This document shows positions 61,042 to 64,000 of a DNA stretch of 64,000 nt, in pieces; positions within the stretch are counted from its first letter, which is position 1, and every line of letters begins with the position of its first letter. A program made the position numbers and the translations under genes. This DNA comes from Boswellia sacra (lineage: Eukaryota > Streptophyta > Magnoliopsida > Sapindales > Burseraceae), in assembly GCA_013180625.2 (NCBI GenBank), contig SNVD02006272.1:177674-241673 (forward strand). The letters run 5' to 3'. Under the pieces are notes generated by a model. That model had not been told where the DNA came from and made no database searches. It was given only the letters and a program-made list of their open reading frames with translations.

Positions 61042-63783
61042 ATACTACCTCTTTAAAAAAATTTCGTCCTCGAAATTGCTAAAGCGCTAAAGCGCTAAGC
61101 CATAAAACCCACTTAAAAGATACTACATAACATGCACTATGTAACTAAACTCCTTGAGAATGAGAATCATGCATGTAACCCAACTCTTGGTTTCTTTATT
61201 CATTACCAAGAATCACTTCAATCAGCTAAAAACCTTGGTGTCTCACCCAAGAAGAGTTAGGCTTTGATTGATACAAAGATATTTTTCCTTCTACGTGAAT
61301 CAACTTCTATCACTAGTTTAAGGATACTAAATTCCAGTCGTTTTAACTTACATTTGCAATAACTTCTTTCTTCTTCTCCCATACATATTTTCACTTCTTG
61401 GAACTAATTAATGAGTTGCCAAATTGGTATGACGCATCCCAACTATCACTATCCTTTGGATCCTGGCTCTCTAAAAGAAAGTAGCAACTAGGAAAATTCA
61501 TTACTAAAGGTACACTCATTATACTTCTGTTGCACAAACTTGATAAGACAATTGAAACAACTGTACCTTATTTAAAAACTTTTCTTTAAAATACTATGGG
61601 TGGATCAATGAAAATTATGGATGAAAATCTAACAAAGTTTCCTTTGCTTTTCCATCAACTCAACTTTTACAAAAAGTCTCCATCTCAATTCAATCATGAC
61701 AATCTTCTAACATAATATCATTAGTCTCAACTCTTTAAATGCTTGGTTCATCGCGAATCCATCAATAATAGTTCAACTTCTCACTAGTAACAAATAAAAA
61801 GTTATAACTACTATTGCAATAAGTATTGTACACCCATTCATAACCATAAACTAAATCAAATAATCATGTTGAAATCTATACAAGATAAATAGTCCACTTG
61901 CATAATATAATATATACGAGTACATATACTTCCTTGGTACATTGTCACACATAAATACATTCATATATTGAAATATCACTTGGAAGTCTAACTTACTACC
62001 TTATAGCTATCTCAGTCATATAAATAATACGAAAATGTCATAACTTATAACCATACAGATCACTTCTTTTCAAAGCCATCTCACATGATTCAAAATCTTA
62101 GTTAGGTCATGATATTCATATAGGTCCACTTTCATAATTAAAAGTGACCAACCTAATACTTTCTTATTAAGCGACTTAAATCCTTCTATACTTGACTTGT
62201 TTCTCTTATAAGATCCTTGTCCATGTATATCACATAAGTTGGACTAAAGCTCCAAGGACTCACTTATAACAACATATCAAGAGCATAAACTCTAAGTTCC
62301 ACAAAAAGTACTTTCGCAACCTCTGAAATCTTGATCACTATCTCATCAATAATAGAATTGATGCTGAATACTCCATCTTCGCTAATTTTTTATAGTTCAC
62401 TCACAAATCCAAAGGTCATAAAATTTAACAGAGTTATCCTTCACATACTAATAGTGTAACAGTAAAAATTTCAAATCATTTGGGCATGAAATACTCCTTG
62501 AAATCAACATTGTTTTGCAAACTTGCAATGCTATCAAACAAATTTAAGAACTGAGTTATCCAAATTTAAAAATTCGTATAAATTTCAATAAAATTCATAA
62601 AAACCTAAAAACCTCCACTTCAACTTCAAAAACGTATCCAAGTAATCCTACCAAAGTGTAGAATTTTTTGATGACTCTAAAGTAGTCAAAATGATTTCGA
62701 AAATCTAGACTATGTTTGGAATTCAAAACTTTCAAAGTTGTAAACTCATCTTTTGTGAAATCATCATAATTCATATAGAATTCTAATTCATGTGAAACAA
62801 AATGAATTTAAACCCTTTCTAATGGAGAATGCAATATAAAAATCATTTCCACTAATTCACTTTTTATCATAGACAAATTTTGAAATAATTCCACAGCTAT
62901 CATAATGATTGTATATGTTATCTATAAAAACAGTACATTTCAAAAATTTATCAAAAATCATAGAATTCAAATTTTTTGTATGAAATGACTATTAAATTAA
63001 TGCTCAAGATATATAGTTTATCCTATCAATAGACTCAGATTAAATTCAATGTATAAATACTCGTAAAAGTTTTTTTTTTTTTTTTTTGAAATCATCATGC
63101 TACACTATACTATGTAAAACCGTGGTCTAGACATTGTGTTGTTATCATTCAATGCATGTTCATATCTCAACATACTACTCCCAAAACTCATAATGCTTCA
63201 AAATAAATGCTTCAATCTTCTTATGTCATCACAGAATACATATCATGCATAACCCAATTATCAAATAAGTCACCTAAGCAATTAAGAAATTTCTAAATTC
63301 CTCCTTAACATACTATGCCTTCTAAAATTACATATATCATATAACTCCGCATATTACAATCATCATAATTCAATTCTTTATAAAAATCTCAATTTCCATA
63401 ATATGATAATCATAACAACTCAAAACATTAACATAAAAAATATAATTAGGCAATATGCCAATACTTCTAATATGCAGTACTTGATAAAAGTATCTGGTCT
63501 TGTATCTAATATTTCCATGTAAATCTTACTAACTCATAATATTAACATAGAATAAATGGCTAGGTTGTACATCAATTAGCTAAGCAAAACTTCTAAAATG
63601 ATTGTCTAAAGTCATAACAAATCATAACTAACTAACTCCTTGAATTGCTAGGCCTAAGTCAAATTGTTTCTCTAATTATGAGGTTGCCACGTCTAAGTTT
63701 GATGGTGATTCAATAGACCACTATAACTTTCCAAGGCAAATACTTCTATCTGACAAAGTAAGAATCAACAGAATCCTAACTAT
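61042..63783 (-). other. Non-coding interior of the LTR element
   Basis: Bounded by the polypurine region on the left and the primer-binding site on the right. No recognisable gag, protease, reverse transcriptase or integrase in any frame. A poly-T run lies at about 63070-63087. Confidence 0.65.
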
Positions 63784-63795
63784 GCTCTGATACCA
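63784..63795 (-). other. Primer-binding site (tRNA-Met type)
   Basis: GCTCTGATACCA reads TGGTATCAGAGC on the minus strand. It lies three bases inside the LTR that starts at 63799. Confidence 0.85.
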
Positions 63796-64000
63796 AGTTG
63801 ACATGACCCGCCCTACCTACGCGAATGAATCGTGCTTGAAATTATGGACTAGAAACTATTATCTACTTCTTGTCTTTTTTATGAAACCAACTTAAAGGTA
63901 ATTCAAAAAATATACAATAAAACTTCAATTACAGTAGCTAATAAAAATTTTCTAACGTATCTATTACAACCTTAATGATAATATTAAATACGTCGTTGCA

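Larger units (their letters stand above)
58112..64000 (-). mobile_element. Non-coding Ty3/gypsy-like LTR retrotransposon (LARD-like), cut by window end
   Basis: The sequence at 58112-58312 recurs as a direct repeat at 63799-64000. Next to the right copy, GCTCTGATACCA (63784-63795) is the reverse complement of a tRNA-Met primer-binding site, so the element runs on the minus strand with its 5' LTR extending beyond the window. The other boundary at 61042-61065 has the purine tract and CGAGGACGAAATTT-type sequence typical of the 3' end of gypsy pol. The LTR is therefore about 2.9 kb. The 2.7-kb interior has no gag or pol frame, so it depends on other elements. The visible LTR parts differ at many sites, so the insertion is not recent. 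Confidence 0.8.

Noticed and set aside
1..64000. tRNA, rRNA, CRISPR, bacterial operon or phage features
   Set aside because: None seen. The TGGTATCAGAGC strings are retrotransposon primer-binding sites, not tRNA genes, and the tandem arrays have no spacer-repeat structure.

Overview
This is a eudicot plant nuclear segment. The evidence is intron-containing genes with GT-AG splice sites, low GC, plant-only gene families (oxidosqualene cyclase, PEPPER-like KH protein) and dense nested plant transposons. No bacterial-style operons, tRNAs, rRNAs or CRISPR arrays were seen. The species cannot be named from the sequence alone.

Layout. 0-9.8 kb is a tandem oxidosqualene cyclase (OSC, triterpene cyclase) locus: the intact 3' half of one gene (109-2015), a two-exon 5' fragment of a second copy (3.3-3.7 kb), and a long decayed third copy (4552-9780). 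The third copy still carries the beta-amyrin-synthase motif MWCYCR, but it has stops, frameshifts and broken splice sites, and its last exons are missing where a Ty1/copia element begins. 9.8-11.5 kb is that copia remnant (LTR, primer-binding site, gag, protease).

11.5-32.4 kb is the most striking part. It is a ~20.9-kb compound MULE (Mutator-like element) with two ~4.6-kb arms in inverted orientation, each holding a dead MURA-type transposase. Between the arms lie a decayed DUF1985/Ulp1-protease gene of the Kaonashi MULE type, captured exons of DNA ligase IV and a deleted Ty3/gypsy element. The left arm alone was later hit by a 4128-bp CACTA element (exact ATC target duplication) that carries a SWIB-domain gene fragment. 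The two transposase copies share the same nonsense codon and frameshifts, so the sequence was already dead when it was duplicated.

32.4-40.1 kb is more repeat: an LTR-type remnant and two related hAT elements. The second hAT element has a perfect 8-bp target duplication and is split by a 1853-bp probable solo LTR and a nested MITE.

40.1-52.8 kb is the gene island. It holds an intact single-exon RPN6 (26S proteasome lid subunit), a three-exon MIF/DDT-like (MDL) gene on the minus strand with a non-GT first donor, and a six-exon PEPPER-like KH gene on the minus strand that has no start codon and carries an in-frame stop, so it is probably a pseudogene. 52.8-64 kb is repeat-rich: MITEs and TIR elements, a GRF zinc-finger fragment, and a minus-strand, non-coding LTR retrotransposon with ~2.9-kb LTRs whose 5' LTR runs off the window end.

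Only RPN6, the OSC 3' half and probably MDL look functional. The rest records repeated duplication, capture and nested insertion, and the order of events can be read from target duplications and shared lesions.
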